Below are positions 29,508 through 38,858 of a stretch of DNA of 64,000 bases, piece after piece. This DNA is from Gimesia algae (GTDB taxonomy: Bacteria > Planctomycetota > Planctomycetia > Planctomycetales > Planctomycetaceae). Position numbers and translations under genes: made by a program. Every line of letters begins with the position of its first letter. The first letter of the stretch is position 1. The DNA is taken from the NCBI RefSeq assembly GCF_007746795.1, contig NZ_CP036343.1:3590369-3654368 (forward strand), in the 5' to 3' direction. The notes below the pieces were generated by a model. The model was not told the origin of the DNA. It was given only the letters and a program-made list of their open reading frames with translations, and did no database searches.

Positions 29508-30944
29508 ATGATTACGATTCGCCTGGAAACGCCCGATCAGCGTTATCTGCTGGATCCTGACAGTATCATTGCCGATCTGACTGAACGGTTTCCCGGCACC
29601 CGGGTGACGGTCGAAAATTATCATGAACGGCGCAGGGAGAGTGTCCGGAAACTCGTTGACGAATACGCAGCGAAAGGGAAGCAGTTTCTAATTGAGAAAC
29701 GGGTGCTGGAAGAAATTGAGGCGAACGAAACCAGACTCGGTCCTGCCCGGGAAATTTCGATTCCCCTGAATGACCAGGGGGATGAGATCGAAGGCATGGT
29801 GGCTGCTTCCCGGGTCCTTCTGCAAGCGAAGGTGCGGGCCGATTTTGAGACCGTACGCACAATTGCGGACTATCTGAACTCACTGACCGTGGGGCAGCTG
29901 TTTGTGAGAGACGATGAGGACCAGGAGAATCAGCGTCGTCTCAAGACACTCAGCGCCGACCAGCAGATGCAGTTGGATGGGGGGATCGATTTCGATGAGC
30001 TCCTGCTGCCTCCCCGACAGCGGGAAGCCGTGGAATGCCTGCGCAAGGCAGGGGTGCGGATGTCTGCAGGCATCAAACAGGGGGCTCTGAATTTTCAGCT
30101 TGGCATCCTGGAGATGGATGAGACCGATCATCTGTGGGAAAGCATGCGTGAACTGGAACCGCTGGTAAAACTCTCCATTCAGAACACAACACTGACGGAG
30201 CGGGGGCTGGCAACCCTGGCGGGGCTGCCACGGCTGAATGAGATCCATTTGCGAAATACTACGACGCCCGGTTGGGCGTTTCGGCACCTGACTTCCTTTC
30301 CCCAGCTGACGAAGCTCTGGATAGATGAAATGGAGTTGGACGATACTGCGCTGGCAGCGATTGGTGAGCTGCACGGACTGCGCCAGCTCAGATTCCGGGA
30401 TACGTCGCTGAGCGACGCCGGCTTTCGACAGCTGGCGTACCTGCAGAACCTGTCAGCGTTGAACCTGCATCGGGTCCCTGTGAATGAAGGGCTACAGGAA
30501 CTAGCGGCCTTGGAACAGTTGACGTTTCTGGGATTGTCAGTGATGCCTCAGGTGACCGGTGAAATTCTGGCAATGGCGGGACAGCTCTCCCGGCTGGAGG
30601 GTCTATCCCTGGAGATGGCTACGCTGACGGATCAGGATCTCGCACACTTGCGAGGATTAAAACAGCTGTGGCGGATGAGTCTGCATTACACGGGAGAGGA
30701 TTCACCCCCGCGGGTGACGGCAGCGGGGATCCGCGCCTTCGCAGATCTGCCGGAACTGAAGCAACTGACGCTGATTAAGGTGCCACTCAACGCAGCAGGG
30801 TTCCGAGAGTTGGGTCAGCTGACGCAACTCCGCTACCTGGGGCTCAATCTCCCTGGTGTTCCCACGGAATGGTTTGAGGAGCTGAAAACGCAGCTGCCGG
30901 AATGTCATGTGTCCTGGGTAGAACCAGAGAGAAAACAGGGTTGA
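29508..30944 (+). CDS. Leucine-rich repeat protein, cytoplasmic, 478 aa
   Basis: ATG 29508 is preferred over 29424 because the extra 28 residues have no conserved character and the protein then starts cleanly with 'MITIRLETPDQRYLLDPD'. Residues 1-150 are charged and helical with no signal peptide. LRRs run from about 170 to 460 ('LATLAGLPRLNEIHLRNTT', 'LAHLRGLKQLWRMSLHYTG'). It lies between the two sigma/FecR modules on the same strand and may have been part of the duplicated locus or inserted afterwards. Function unknown. Confidence 0.72.
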   Translation: MITIRLETPDQRYLLDPDSIIADLTERFPGTRVTVENYHERRRESVRKLVDEYAAKGKQFLIEKRVLEEIEANETRLGPAREISIPLNDQGDEIEGMVAASRVLLQAKVRADFETVRTIADYLNSLTVGQLFVRDDEDQENQRRLKTLSADQQMQLDGGIDFDELLLPPRQREAVECLRKAGVRMSAGIKQGALNFQLGILEMDETDHLWESMRELEPLVKLSIQNTTLTERGLATLAGLPRLNEIHLRNTTTPGWAFRHLTSFPQLTKLWIDEMELDDTALAAIGELHGLRQLRFRDTSLSDAGFRQLAYLQNLSALNLHRVPVNEGLQELAALEQLTFLGLSVMPQVTGEILAMAGQLSRLEGLSLEMATLTDQDLAHLRGLKQLWRMSLHYTGEDSPPRVTAAGIRAFADLPELKQLTLIKVPLNAAGFRELGQLTQLRYLGLNLPGVPTEWFEELKTQLPECHVSWVEPERKQG

Positions 30945-31431
30945 GAGCGATGTGCTTTCCAGGTGCCGGTCAACTCGAACACGCCTAATCGGTTGCAGGA
31001 ACCTTGATTCATCCTGCTTGTGATTTGGTAGTGTCTCTGTCTGATTCAAAATCGACGAATCGCCCGGTGGCTGGCATTTCGTTTTTTACCGGATGACAAG
31101 TTCATATAGTAATCTTTAAAAGAGGAAAATGTCCGATTGGAAAACAGATCATTCTATCCTTTTCCCTTTCTGCTGAATAATTCAACTGATTGATCGCAAA
31201 TTCCAGAATAACCGGTTGGACTGCCTGACTGCTTTGCGAACAATTAGGAAATGGGCATCACTTTTTGCTTGCATGTTTACTAATCGTTTGTATGGTTTAT
31301 GACATAAATCATTGGTGAAGATACCCGTTCTCTACCAGAGTTTGCGCAATTTCATCCTGATGAGCCGAACTTACTAAGTTATTTGAATGGTTGCATTTCT
31401 CGCAATTTTCCGGAACGGAGTTTCCCGTTTT
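30945..31431. other. Promoter region of the second sigma module
   Basis: This region of 487 bases has no gene. It contains the 17-base motif at 31277-31293 and TTACTAA at 31371-31377. The last 160 bases align recognisably with the region before sigma gene 1. Confidence 0.6.
31277..31293 (+). promoter_or_regulatory. Conserved upstream motif of sigma module 2
   Basis: TTACTAATCGTTTGTAT, identical to 26986-27002 and placed 139 bases before the start. A second TTACTAA follows 94 bases later (93 in module 1). Confidence 0.5.
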
Positions 31432-31977
31432 ATGTCGAATTTAATTCCGTCACTCAACATAAATGCCAGAGAGGTGTTTACCTCTTTAATAGATCAAGAA
31501 CGCTTCCGTATATTTAATTATATTCGGACACTGGTGCCCCATTATTCTGATGCAGAAGATGTCTACCAGCTTGTCTGTCTGACGCTCTGGAAAAAGTTTG
31601 CTGAATTTGATCAGAAACGGGACTTCTTTTCCTGGGCCTGTGGCATCACGTTTTATACGGTCTGTAATCACCGCAGAAGCAGGAGGAACGATCGGCATTA
31701 TTTCAGCCAGGAACTCATCGAAACTATGGCGCAGCAACGCGAGCAGGATTTAAGTAAATACAATATTCGAATTGAGCTGCTGCATGATTGTCTGGATGGC
31801 TTGAATTCCACTGATCAGCAGCTGTTAAAGAAATCCATCCTGGAAAAACAATCGATTAAGGATATCGCGAAAACGGCTGACAGGGCTCTGCAAACTCTAT
31901 ATAACCGTCTGACGTTCCTCAGGCGAGAACTGGCGGAGTGTATTTTGAGTAAACTAAAGAGTGAGCAACAAGTCTAA
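31432..31977 (+). CDS. Sigma-70-family sigma factor (planctomycete ECF-like), intact paralogue
   Basis: The protein has 181 residues from ATG 31432; GGAACGGAG (31412-31420) is the ribosome-binding site. A GTG/ATG-like start at 31387 would only add 15 unsupported residues. Region 2: 'FNYIRTLVPHYSDAEDVYQ', 'FFSWACGITFYTVCNHR'. Region 4 HTH: 'LEKQSIKDIAKTADRALQT'. The type matches the Rhodopirellula/Verrucomicrobium sigma subgroup. Its stop overlaps the start of the FecR gene (TAATG), so the pair is translationally coupled. It probably directs a small regulon in response to the FecR partner. Confidence 0.88.
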   Translation: MSNLIPSLNINAREVFTSLIDQERFRIFNYIRTLVPHYSDAEDVYQLVCLTLWKKFAEFDQKRDFFSWACGITFYTVCNHRRSRRNDRHYFSQELIETMAQQREQDLSKYNIRIELLHDCLDGLNSTDQQLLKKSILEKQSIKDIAKTADRALQTLYNRLTFLRRELAECILSKLKSEQQV

Positions 31978-33656
31978 TGTCTATACAAGAACTTCCCCCC
32001 GAGTTCGAACAGTTATTGAACCAGCTGCTCAACAGCCAGGACGGAGACTTCACAGCGGAAGAATTCGCAGCGTTCCAGAATTATCTCGTCGTCCATCCCC
32101 AGGCATTACAGCACTATTTTGAATACCTCGACATCGATTCGGGAATTCAGCCGGATATGCTCGAACGCTTAAAGGAGCTGGAAGAGAAGAGCATGGAAGA
32201 ACCAGAACCGGTTCCGCCACTCACCCCGGCTCCGCTCATCACACATGAGGCCCCCCCGGCCAGACAACCGGCCTTCTTTAATTATGCCCTGGTCGCCGCC
32301 GCATCCATGTTAATCTTCCTGATGGCGGAATGGATGTCAACAGGCGATTTCCTCTGGGAACAGGCACCCAATGCGATCACCGACACAATTCGCGCTGAGC
32401 TGCCTTACGTCGCAACGCTCACCCGTTCCACCGATTGTGTCTGGGGAGGAAACTCCCGGCCCGAATTCTCCGGGCAGCGACTGCTGACAGAAGACCTGGT
32501 GCTGGAACAGGGGGTTGCCGAATTTCGCTTCGATTCCGGTACCCGCCTCGTGATTGAAGGACCCACCAAAATCAAACTGGTGACAGGCTGCTGTGCGCAC
32601 CTGGATTATGGCAGCATGGTTCTGCACGGTTATGAACCAACGCCCGAATTCACGTTGATCACCCCCCTGCTCACCTTGCACGATATCGGCACAGAATACG
32701 GTGCCCGCGTTGATAAAGATGGCGAAGTGGACCTGCATGTGTTTGAAGGGGCGGTCCGAGTCGACGCCAATCATAAGAACGAGCAGTTCGCCGAATCAAT
32801 TATCATTCAGGCAGGACACGCCAGGCGACTGAAAGACAACAAGGTAGATGACATTCCCCTCAGTCCCGAACGCTTTAAAAGAGAAGTTCCCGGCGATCCC
32901 CAAACACCGCTCGCGTTGCAACAGGAATTACGGGCCTACGACAGTTTTCATCCCACTGTCATCGCCGTTCCGGAATCTTCTTCAGCATGGCAGACTGCCG
33001 GCACAGGCTGGAAAACCCCCTGGACTAAGCACAAAGGCAGCGGCGAACTCGCTGTGGGTGAGAGTCACCCCCGCAAGTCGCTGTCACGAACCCCACTCGC
33101 GGAAAATCAGCTGGGGCTGATCGAACTCAGCAAAGGAGAAATGGCCTGGCGCGCGTTAGAAAAACCGATCCGCATGGATACGAACGCCATCTATTACCTC
33201 AGCTTCTCTATGCAGAAAAACAGTAGCGGACCCAATATCAAAGATGACCAGTTTGGTAATCTGTCGCTGCAGACCTCAAAGGTATTAGCCCATTCCCGCA
33301 AAATTCTGTTTGGCATGAGCTCGGAGGGTTACGCCACGCTGCAGGCCGACATGCAGATTGTGGAAGAAGCGCCGCCACTGCAAACGGGAGAAACCTATTT
33401 CATCGTGGCAAAAATTGTCGCCAGTAAAAACGCTCCCGATCAGGTTTTCATGCGGGCATTTGCTAAACAGGAAGCCATACCCGATCGGGAACCGCCCGTC
33501 TGGACTTGTGTCACCACCCCCTTTCACGATTCAAACACCTGGGACCTGGTCCGCCTGAACGTGGGACAGCAAGGCGACTACCTGTTTGACGAATTACGCA
33601 TCGGCACCACCTGGGCTTCAGTCGTCAATCCAAATCCCCCCCGGCTGGAACAGTAA
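31977..33656 (+). CDS. FecR-domain transmembrane protein partnered with sigma factor (module 2)
   Basis: The protein has 559 residues and the same plan as the 27685 protein: cytoplasmic helical part ('PPEFEQLLNQLLNSQ'), Pro-rich linker, one membrane segment at about 100-118, FecR-like domain ('YVATLTRSTDCVWG', 'LVLEQGVAEFRFDSGTRL', 'HDIGTEYGARVDKDGEVDL') and a C-terminal beta-rich domain ('MDTNAIYYLSFSMQK'). Long identical runs show a duplication. It overlaps the sigma gene by one base. An anti-sigma or sigma-modulating sensor role is inferred from family knowledge. Confidence 0.82.
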   Translation: MSIQELPPEFEQLLNQLLNSQDGDFTAEEFAAFQNYLVVHPQALQHYFEYLDIDSGIQPDMLERLKELEEKSMEEPEPVPPLTPAPLITHEAPPARQPAFFNYALVAAASMLIFLMAEWMSTGDFLWEQAPNAITDTIRAELPYVATLTRSTDCVWGGNSRPEFSGQRLLTEDLVLEQGVAEFRFDSGTRLVIEGPTKIKLVTGCCAHLDYGSMVLHGYEPTPEFTLITPLLTLHDIGTEYGARVDKDGEVDLHVFEGAVRVDANHKNEQFAESIIIQAGHARRLKDNKVDDIPLSPERFKREVPGDPQTPLALQQELRAYDSFHPTVIAVPESSSAWQTAGTGWKTPWTKHKGSGELAVGESHPRKSLSRTPLAENQLGLIELSKGEMAWRALEKPIRMDTNAIYYLSFSMQKNSSGPNIKDDQFGNLSLQTSKVLAHSRKILFGMSSEGYATLQADMQIVEEAPPLQTGETYFIVAKIVASKNAPDQVFMRAFAKQEAIPDREPPVWTCVTTPFHDSNTWDLVRLNVGQQGDYLFDELRIGTTWASVVNPNPPRLEQ

Positions 33657-33723
33657 TCGTAGTCGCTTTAAGGGTTTCACTATCTGCTCTCTCGTGGTGA
33701 AAAAGGACCTTCGCTAAGACGAC

Positions 33724-33775
33724 AGAGGCTTCTGATCATCGGGACCTGTGGTATTCTCCTCAGGCCTCTTTTTTT
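33724..33775 (+). terminator. Probable terminator after sigma/FecR module 2
   Basis: AGAGGC (33724-33729) pairs with GCCTCT (33764-33769), immediately followed by six T residues. The loop is long (34 bases) and holds a smaller inner stem. It lies between convergent genes. Confidence 0.5.
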
Positions 33776-33834
33776 CTGCGTATCTCCTTAATCGTCAATG
33801 GCTGGTCGAGTTCTCATGCCCATTTAAGGGTCGT

Positions 33835-34971
33835 TTAACTCACGTGGTGCGTCAGATCTGTTTCCCGTTTGCCGGCGAAGAATTCTTCGATATTGGAGAG
33901 CGTTGTTTCGGCGATGTTGTCCAGCGCCTCGTGGGTCAGGAATGCCTGATGGGATGTGATTACCACGTTGTTGAATGTCATCAGCCGCGCCAGAATGTCA
34001 TCGTTGAGTACCTGGTCGGAGATGTCGCGAAAAAAGATGCCTGCTTCTTCTTCGTAGACATCCAGGCCGGCATAGCCGATCTGCCCCGACTTCAGGCTCT
34101 CTACCAGGGAGACTGTTTCGACCAGGCCTCCCCGCGACGTATTGATCAGCATCACGCCCCGCTTCATCTGTGCGATCGACTTTCGATTGATCAGGTGATG
34201 TGTTTCCGGGAAGAGCGGCAGATGCAACGTAATGATATCCGACTGCGCTAACAGTTCGTCCAGGCTGACATATTCCGTCAGCGGTCGTTTTTCCACTTCC
34301 GGATTTTTCTGCACGTCATAGGCCAGTACCCGACAGCCGAATCCATTCAGAATTTCGACGACGCACTGCCCGATTTTTCCCGTCCCGATCACGCCAACCG
34401 TCTTGCCAAACATATCGAAACCGGTCAGCCCGTCTAACACAAAAGCCCCGGTCCGGTTCCGCAGGTAAGCCTGATGCAAATGTCGGTTGAGCATCAGCAT
34501 CAGCGCGACTGTATGTTCGGCGACCGCATGCGGCGAATACGCGGGAACCCGCACGACACTGATGCCGTGCCTCTGACAAGCCTCCAGATCAACATGATTG
34601 AAGCCGGCACAACGCAGAGCAATCAATTCTACGCCCAGTTCGGCCAGCCGCGCAATGACCCGCTCATGGGCCTCATCATTCACGAAGATACAGACCACCT
34701 TGCAGCCGGCAGCCGCCGAAACCGTCTGCTCATTGAGCGGCGATTCGATGGCAATCAGCTGGAAACTGTCGTCGTTTCTCGCGGAGAACGATTGGAGGTC
34801 GTACTGCTTCGCATCAAAAAACGCAATCTGCCGACGGCCTTCCGCATCGTGTCCATCCCGCGGCTGAGTCGCGTTCAACTCCGCCAGCATCCGCTCGTAC
34901 CGGGCCGCGTTCAGGCCAGTCTGGCCCTGCAACTGCGCGATGAAAGCCTGAAGGCGTTCCCCGTCGTTCAT
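33835..34971 (-). CDS. D-2-hydroxyacid dehydrogenase (D-lactate dehydrogenase type) with N-terminal extension
   Basis: About 378 residues from ATG 34971 (a GTG at 34980 is possible). The first 45 residues form a charged helical extension not usual in the family. Then the LdhA-like fold starts: 'RQIAFFDAKQYD', 'LIALRCAGFNHVDLEAC' (Arg), the Rossmann 'GVIGTGKIGQCVVEIL', 'NTSRGGLVET', 'GYAGLDVYEEE' (Glu) and 'ITSHQAFLTHEAL' (catalytic His). It reduces pyruvate or another 2-oxo acid with NADH in the cytosol. All catalytic residues are present. Probably monocistronic. Confidence 0.88.
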   Translation of the reverse strand: MNDGERLQAFIAQLQGQTGLNAARYERMLAELNATQPRDGHDAEGRRQIAFFDAKQYDLQSFSARNDDSFQLIAIESPLNEQTVSAAAGCKVVCIFVNDEAHERVIARLAELGVELIALRCAGFNHVDLEACQRHGISVVRVPAYSPHAVAEHTVALMLMLNRHLHQAYLRNRTGAFVLDGLTGFDMFGKTVGVIGTGKIGQCVVEILNGFGCRVLAYDVQKNPEVEKRPLTEYVSLDELLAQSDIITLHLPLFPETHHLINRKSIAQMKRGVMLINTSRGGLVETVSLVESLKSGQIGYAGLDVYEEEAGIFFRDISDQVLNDDILARLMTFNNVVITSHQAFLTHEALDNIAETTLSNIEEFFAGKRETDLTHHVS

Positions 34972-35165
34972 GTCTGCCACTGCTGACTCTCACTCTCTTG
35001 TTGAAACCGATTCGATATAAAGTACCTGGCAAGCCTGCCCCCGATTATAAAAGGACGAACACCGTCTGAATACAGTAAGCCAGCGGGAGAACATTGCAGA
35101 CGGCAATTGACGTGCGATAAATCATGACTGCCAGGTTCTCTGATCGAAAACTTGGTCCGCTTTAC

Positions 35166-35182
35166 GGTTCCTGGAACCTTTT
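35166..35182. repeat. Palindromic GGTTCCTGGAACCTTTT motif, copy 2
   Basis: Same 17 bases as at 13204 and again directly past a minus-strand stop codon (stop at 35183). Confidence 0.5.
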
Positions 35183-36610
35183 TCAGAGCGACAATTCCTG
35201 AAAGCCGTTCATAGGAACTTCCACGCCCACGCCGAACGGGGCGGCGTTGACTGACGTCAGATCCAGTTCGCCGTTCGTGATGTTGACGCGGGCGAAGCCG
35301 TTGTCCAGCGGCGTATAGAGGTCGCTGTGCTGCTGGAGCATCAGCTGGCTGATTTGCCTGGGGAACGGGGTCAGTCCGCGAAAGTAGTGGTGGCCGTTGC
35401 GTTCGACCGAGGCATTTCCTAAAGCCGCCTGCGCCGCCAGGTCCTGCAGCAATGCGACCGGGCCGATATTCACCAGGTCTTCGCCGCTCATCTGGTAGCG
35501 GCTCGTGTTTTCGCGCGCGTTGCGATGATTGATCAGACAGCGATGGGCGGTCGTCTTCATGATGCCTTTGCAGTTCTTGTGACTCGTGCCCGCGTAACCC
35601 AGTTGCAGCGCCTGTTCCAGCGCGCTGAGTTCGGCGTCCGATTCATCAATGATCACCGGCGGCCCGTTTTCCCAGTCGGCAATATTCGCAATCGCAGGGT
35701 CCAATGCCACGCTGCGATGCAAAGGCTGCTCGATGAAGATCAGACGTTCAAAGAAGGCAGACAGCGACGCGTCGGCCTGAATGCGGTCCCAGAGTTCGAC
35801 GAAGCGCGGGAACTCGCGGTACTGCTCGTTGCCATCCAGGGTGAACGCGAAGTTGTTCCCGCAATGATCGGTGATGACCTGCCCGACGGAACGGAGTCGG
35901 TCCAGATCACGGTCGACATCCCCCTGGGCCTTGAGTTTGAAGTGTTTTAGTCCGTAGGCACGAATACAGTCTTCCAGCGTCTGTGGCAGGCCGTCGTCGA
36001 TACGGGTTTCGGACGTGAGGTCGGCAGCCGTCAACGGATCAGACAATCCGACCGTGTGGCGGGCGATGATTTTGGGCAGCGGCTGTGCAGGCAGAAACTC
36101 GTTCGGCGTGCGGCCCGCCAACTCGGGATGAATCGCCGCCAGATCCAGGCCGACACGGTTCTCCCGCAACAGCGTCGCCAGGTTACAGTGTTCGGCCCGG
36201 GCCAGCGCATCGAGCAGCGTGCGTTCGACCATACTGACCCCAAACTGCGCCAGCAGCGAAGGCAGGCCCTGCTCCGCCGCCCACGTCACCTGTGCCTGGT
36301 AAACCTGCCGCCAGAAATCAAACGCGGGCGCAGCTGTCGCCTGTCGCGCAAACCCGACGGCCTGCCGGATGACCAGTAACATCTCGTCGATTTCCTGGTC
36401 GGCATCTTTCTCGGGTGACTTATCGAACCAGCGGGGCAGCAGACCTTCGGCGGCGATGCCGGTGACGACCTGCCCGTCGATTTCATAACGGCACTGCAGA
36501 AACACATGCGGAGCCGCCGTCATGACCGCGATGCCAAACCGAAACGGCATGCGGGTTTCTGTGTCCGTACGATGGAGCGTGGCGTCGAGGAGTTTGAGTT
36601 CGGAAAGCAT
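35183..36610 (-). CDS. Enolase-superfamily (mandelate racemase/muconate lactonizing-like) protein
   Basis: About 475 residues from ATG 36610; the frame also opens at TTG 36637. The N-terminal capping domain is followed by a TIM barrel with superfamily residues: 'LKHFKLKAQG' (KxK-type base), 'FTLDGNEQY' (Asp ligand), 'LIFIEQPL' (Glu ligand), 'PVIIDESDAEL' (third acidic ligand) and 'GTSHKNCKGIM' (Lys on the opposite face). Some insertions make it longer than the usual 370 residues. It probably abstracts a proton alpha to a carboxylate; the substrate is unknown. Downstream, the palindromic motif at 35166 follows the stop. Confidence 0.78.
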   Translation of the reverse strand: MLSELKLLDATLHRTDTETRMPFRFGIAVMTAAPHVFLQCRYEIDGQVVTGIAAEGLLPRWFDKSPEKDADQEIDEMLLVIRQAVGFARQATAAPAFDFWRQVYQAQVTWAAEQGLPSLLAQFGVSMVERTLLDALARAEHCNLATLLRENRVGLDLAAIHPELAGRTPNEFLPAQPLPKIIARHTVGLSDPLTAADLTSETRIDDGLPQTLEDCIRAYGLKHFKLKAQGDVDRDLDRLRSVGQVITDHCGNNFAFTLDGNEQYREFPRFVELWDRIQADASLSAFFERLIFIEQPLHRSVALDPAIANIADWENGPPVIIDESDAELSALEQALQLGYAGTSHKNCKGIMKTTAHRCLINHRNARENTSRYQMSGEDLVNIGPVALLQDLAAQAALGNASVERNGHHYFRGLTPFPRQISQLMLQQHSDLYTPLDNGFARVNITNGELDLTSVNAAPFGVGVEVPMNGFQELSL

Positions 36611-36794
36611 GGGCGCGTAATTCTGTAGATGATTCAAAGTGCGTCATTGTGAGTCGGTGACAGACAGAGTATGCTACGCATTATGATACATTCATGCCCG
36701 AATACGCAAATCACAATCGTCTCTGTGCAGGATTTCGGAATGGAATATGGCATAACCGGCGACCTGTGCAACGGTACCCAGGATTGATTTCGCA

Positions 36795-36983
36795 ATGAGC
36801 CAAACAGCAGACAACACGAAGTACTATTATTATTTTGATGTGGATCTAAGGACCCGGCAAATCATCGGCTGGGGAACCGAAGCCAGGGGAGAAGTGGAGA
36901 TCACGTTGACCGAGGGTTTCCACCGCGTATTTGTCTCAAAGGGACAATACAACAAGCTGATCAAAGAACTGACAGCGTTCTGA
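36795..36983 (+). CDS. Small hypothetical protein, 62 aa
   Basis: A short independent frame between two minus-strand genes. The composition looks coding: 'YYYYFDVDLRTRQIIGWG', then 'EVEITLTEGFHRVFVSKGQYN', a compact alternating beta pattern. It has no signal peptide. The stop falls before the convergent SGNH gene. The ribosome-binding site is weak (GGAT at 36781). The function is unknown. Confidence 0.5.
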   Translation: MSQTADNTKYYYYFDVDLRTRQIIGWGTEARGEVEITLTEGFHRVFVSKGQYNKLIKELTAF

Positions 36984-37056
36984 ATACGACACTCCCCCAG
37001 CCTGTTCGGAGACTTAATACTTTTAACTTCTCTGGAAGCGCTTTCATACTCTCGAT

Positions 37057-38502
37057 TTATTCCGCGGCGGAGACATTCAACGGGGGTCGGTAGATTCGGA
37101 AGGCTTTGACTGGCAGTTTGCCGGTGGTTTGCGGCGTGAGTGTCAGGCTGTGGTCGCCGTTTTTCAGGCCCTGCGCGAGGACCGTGGGATATTCTTTGGA
37201 AGAATCCGTGACCGCCGGGGATTGCCAGACGTCTACAAACAACGGTTTGGTTTCCCAGGTGACTTGATAATCTTTCGGCAGACTCTGTTTGCGATAACGC
37301 AGCGACCAGTTGACCATCCACATCCGGGGTTCGATCACCACGCGACCGGAGTTGGAAACAAAGCGTTTTTTGTGATCGCCGGTGCCGTCGGGTCCCGTTT
37401 TGGAACCGCTGACTTCATACCGCAGCACATCCTTTTCCAGATCGCATTCGAGAATGCGGGCGGTCCAGGTTTCTACCTGCAGCGGAGATTGATGATCGAT
37501 GCGATTGAAAGCCGGGCGTCCCGCGACGGGCGTGGGGCTGGGACGCGTGTGATAGTAGAGCTCCGGGAATTGTGAGGGGGATTTCCCGTCCAGGAGCACG
37601 GCGGCTTTCGCTGCGTCACCGGGAGCCGCGATCACGTCGATGCGGTTGCCCTTGAAATTCAGGGTCAGGGAGCCGTCGTCTTTCTTCTGGACACGCGCAT
37701 CATTTATGGGAACATCGGTGACGAGGTCTTTCCATTTGTCATCGGGGAAGCTGGGATCATAGCGGAGATGCGGTTTGACCAGCTCGGCGATGAGGAAGTT
37801 TCCCAGTTGATTGGGGTGAACCGTATCGCGGAGCGTGTCTTTCACCACCAGGTTGTGTTGTTTCAGATAACCCTGCATACCGGTGCGGACGTCGGCCACT
37901 TCGCAATTGAGTTCCCGGCCCAGACGAAAGTAGAGATCGGAGATCGCCTGATCCTGCGCGTCTTTGGCCAGCACGTCAGGATGCTGCGGGTCGCCGTCCG
38001 GCGGGACAGTACTCGGCCACCGCAGGTTACTGGTCCAGAGCAGGACTTCGGCGGTGGTCCGCTCACGGATGCGGCGGATGATTTTTTCCTGGTGACCGCT
38101 TTCCACCCCGCTCCAGACGTGAAAGATCACCAGGTCCGGGTAGAAGGGATACAGATCAAACTCGGCAGTGTTGATCAGGACCGGCCCGCCATAACCGCCG
38201 ATGGCGCGATTTTCGATTTCGAGGTCGGCGTGCGGAAAGCGTTGGCGCAGGTCATTCGCCACGTCTTCCCACCACGGATTGCGGGTGACGGACTGGCCGT
38301 AGAACAGGATGCGAACCCGATTGCGTTTTTCCGGCGTGCTGGTGGCCAGCAGCGTCATGGTTCGCTGAATGTTCGCCCCAAAGGTGGCCGGATCGCCGAC
38401 GGGTTTCACCGGGTCGAACTTTGCGGTTGGCTGAGCCAACAGGTCAGAACTACAGGCGACCAGGGCCAGAGACAGGATCAACGTGGACCGTAACAGCTGC
38501 AT
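37057..38502 (-). CDS. Exported SGNH/GDSL-type hydrolase
   Basis: About 481 residues from the ATG at 38502, chosen because GAGGAA precedes it and a signal peptide begins there (ending at about residue 22). The open frame runs to 38769 but the extra part has no coding character. SGNH motifs: 'VRILFYGQSVTRNPWWEDVA' (nucleophile Ser block), 'NRAIGGYGGPVL' (Gly block), 'IFHVWSGVESGH' and 'DTVHPNQLGNFLIAEL' (Asp-x-x-His). The C-terminal 200 residues are a beta-rich accessory domain. It probably de-esterifies a polysaccharide or lipid outside the cytosol. Confidence 0.8.
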   Translation of the reverse strand: MQLLRSTLILSLALVACSSDLLAQPTAKFDPVKPVGDPATFGANIQRTMTLLATSTPEKRNRVRILFYGQSVTRNPWWEDVANDLRQRFPHADLEIENRAIGGYGGPVLINTAEFDLYPFYPDLVIFHVWSGVESGHQEKIIRRIRERTTAEVLLWTSNLRWPSTVPPDGDPQHPDVLAKDAQDQAISDLYFRLGRELNCEVADVRTGMQGYLKQHNLVVKDTLRDTVHPNQLGNFLIAELVKPHLRYDPSFPDDKWKDLVTDVPINDARVQKKDDGSLTLNFKGNRIDVIAAPGDAAKAAVLLDGKSPSQFPELYYHTRPSPTPVAGRPAFNRIDHQSPLQVETWTARILECDLEKDVLRYEVSGSKTGPDGTGDHKKRFVSNSGRVVIEPRMWMVNWSLRYRKQSLPKDYQVTWETKPLFVDVWQSPAVTDSSKEYPTVLAQGLKNGDHSLTLTPQTTGKLPVKAFRIYRPPLNVSAAE

Positions 38503-38858
38503 CAGAATGTTCCTCAAGGCGCGTCGATTAACAGGGGGCAGGCAGAGACACACGGAGCAGTGCGTTGCTACGTGGTTTCTGACTGTGGGAATTATTGTGT
38601 CTGTGGTTCTATGAGAATCGAATTTGGTGCGGGGGGCAACTGTGGGGAAGGGAAATGGTGGGGAATTCATGAACCAAGGCGGCTGGTATAGTGTCAGCGT
38701 CTGCAGGCGCTGCGGTGCTCCTAGGGTAATTGAATCGGTTTTTTGGAAAATAAAGATATCAGATTCCATAATTAATGGTCCTGATACCTTTTTGCGTTAC
38801 CCACTAAACTATTTTATCTTATGAAAGTTCAGTCACCTTTTGATCTGGAATAATACTG
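38503..38858. other. Left boundary of the AT-rich accessory block
   Basis: This region of 356 bases has no gene. Base composition falls sharply across it. It contains a 29-base repeat (38764-38792) that has a second copy at 44530-44558, on the far side of the accessory genes. Confidence 0.5.
38764..38792. repeat. 29-bp direct repeat, left copy (flanks accessory block)
   Basis: Begins TTCCATAATTAATGG and ends CCTGATACCTTTT; 25 of 29 bases match 44530-44558. Its right half resembles the GGTTCCTGGAACCTTTT motif. Confidence 0.45.
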
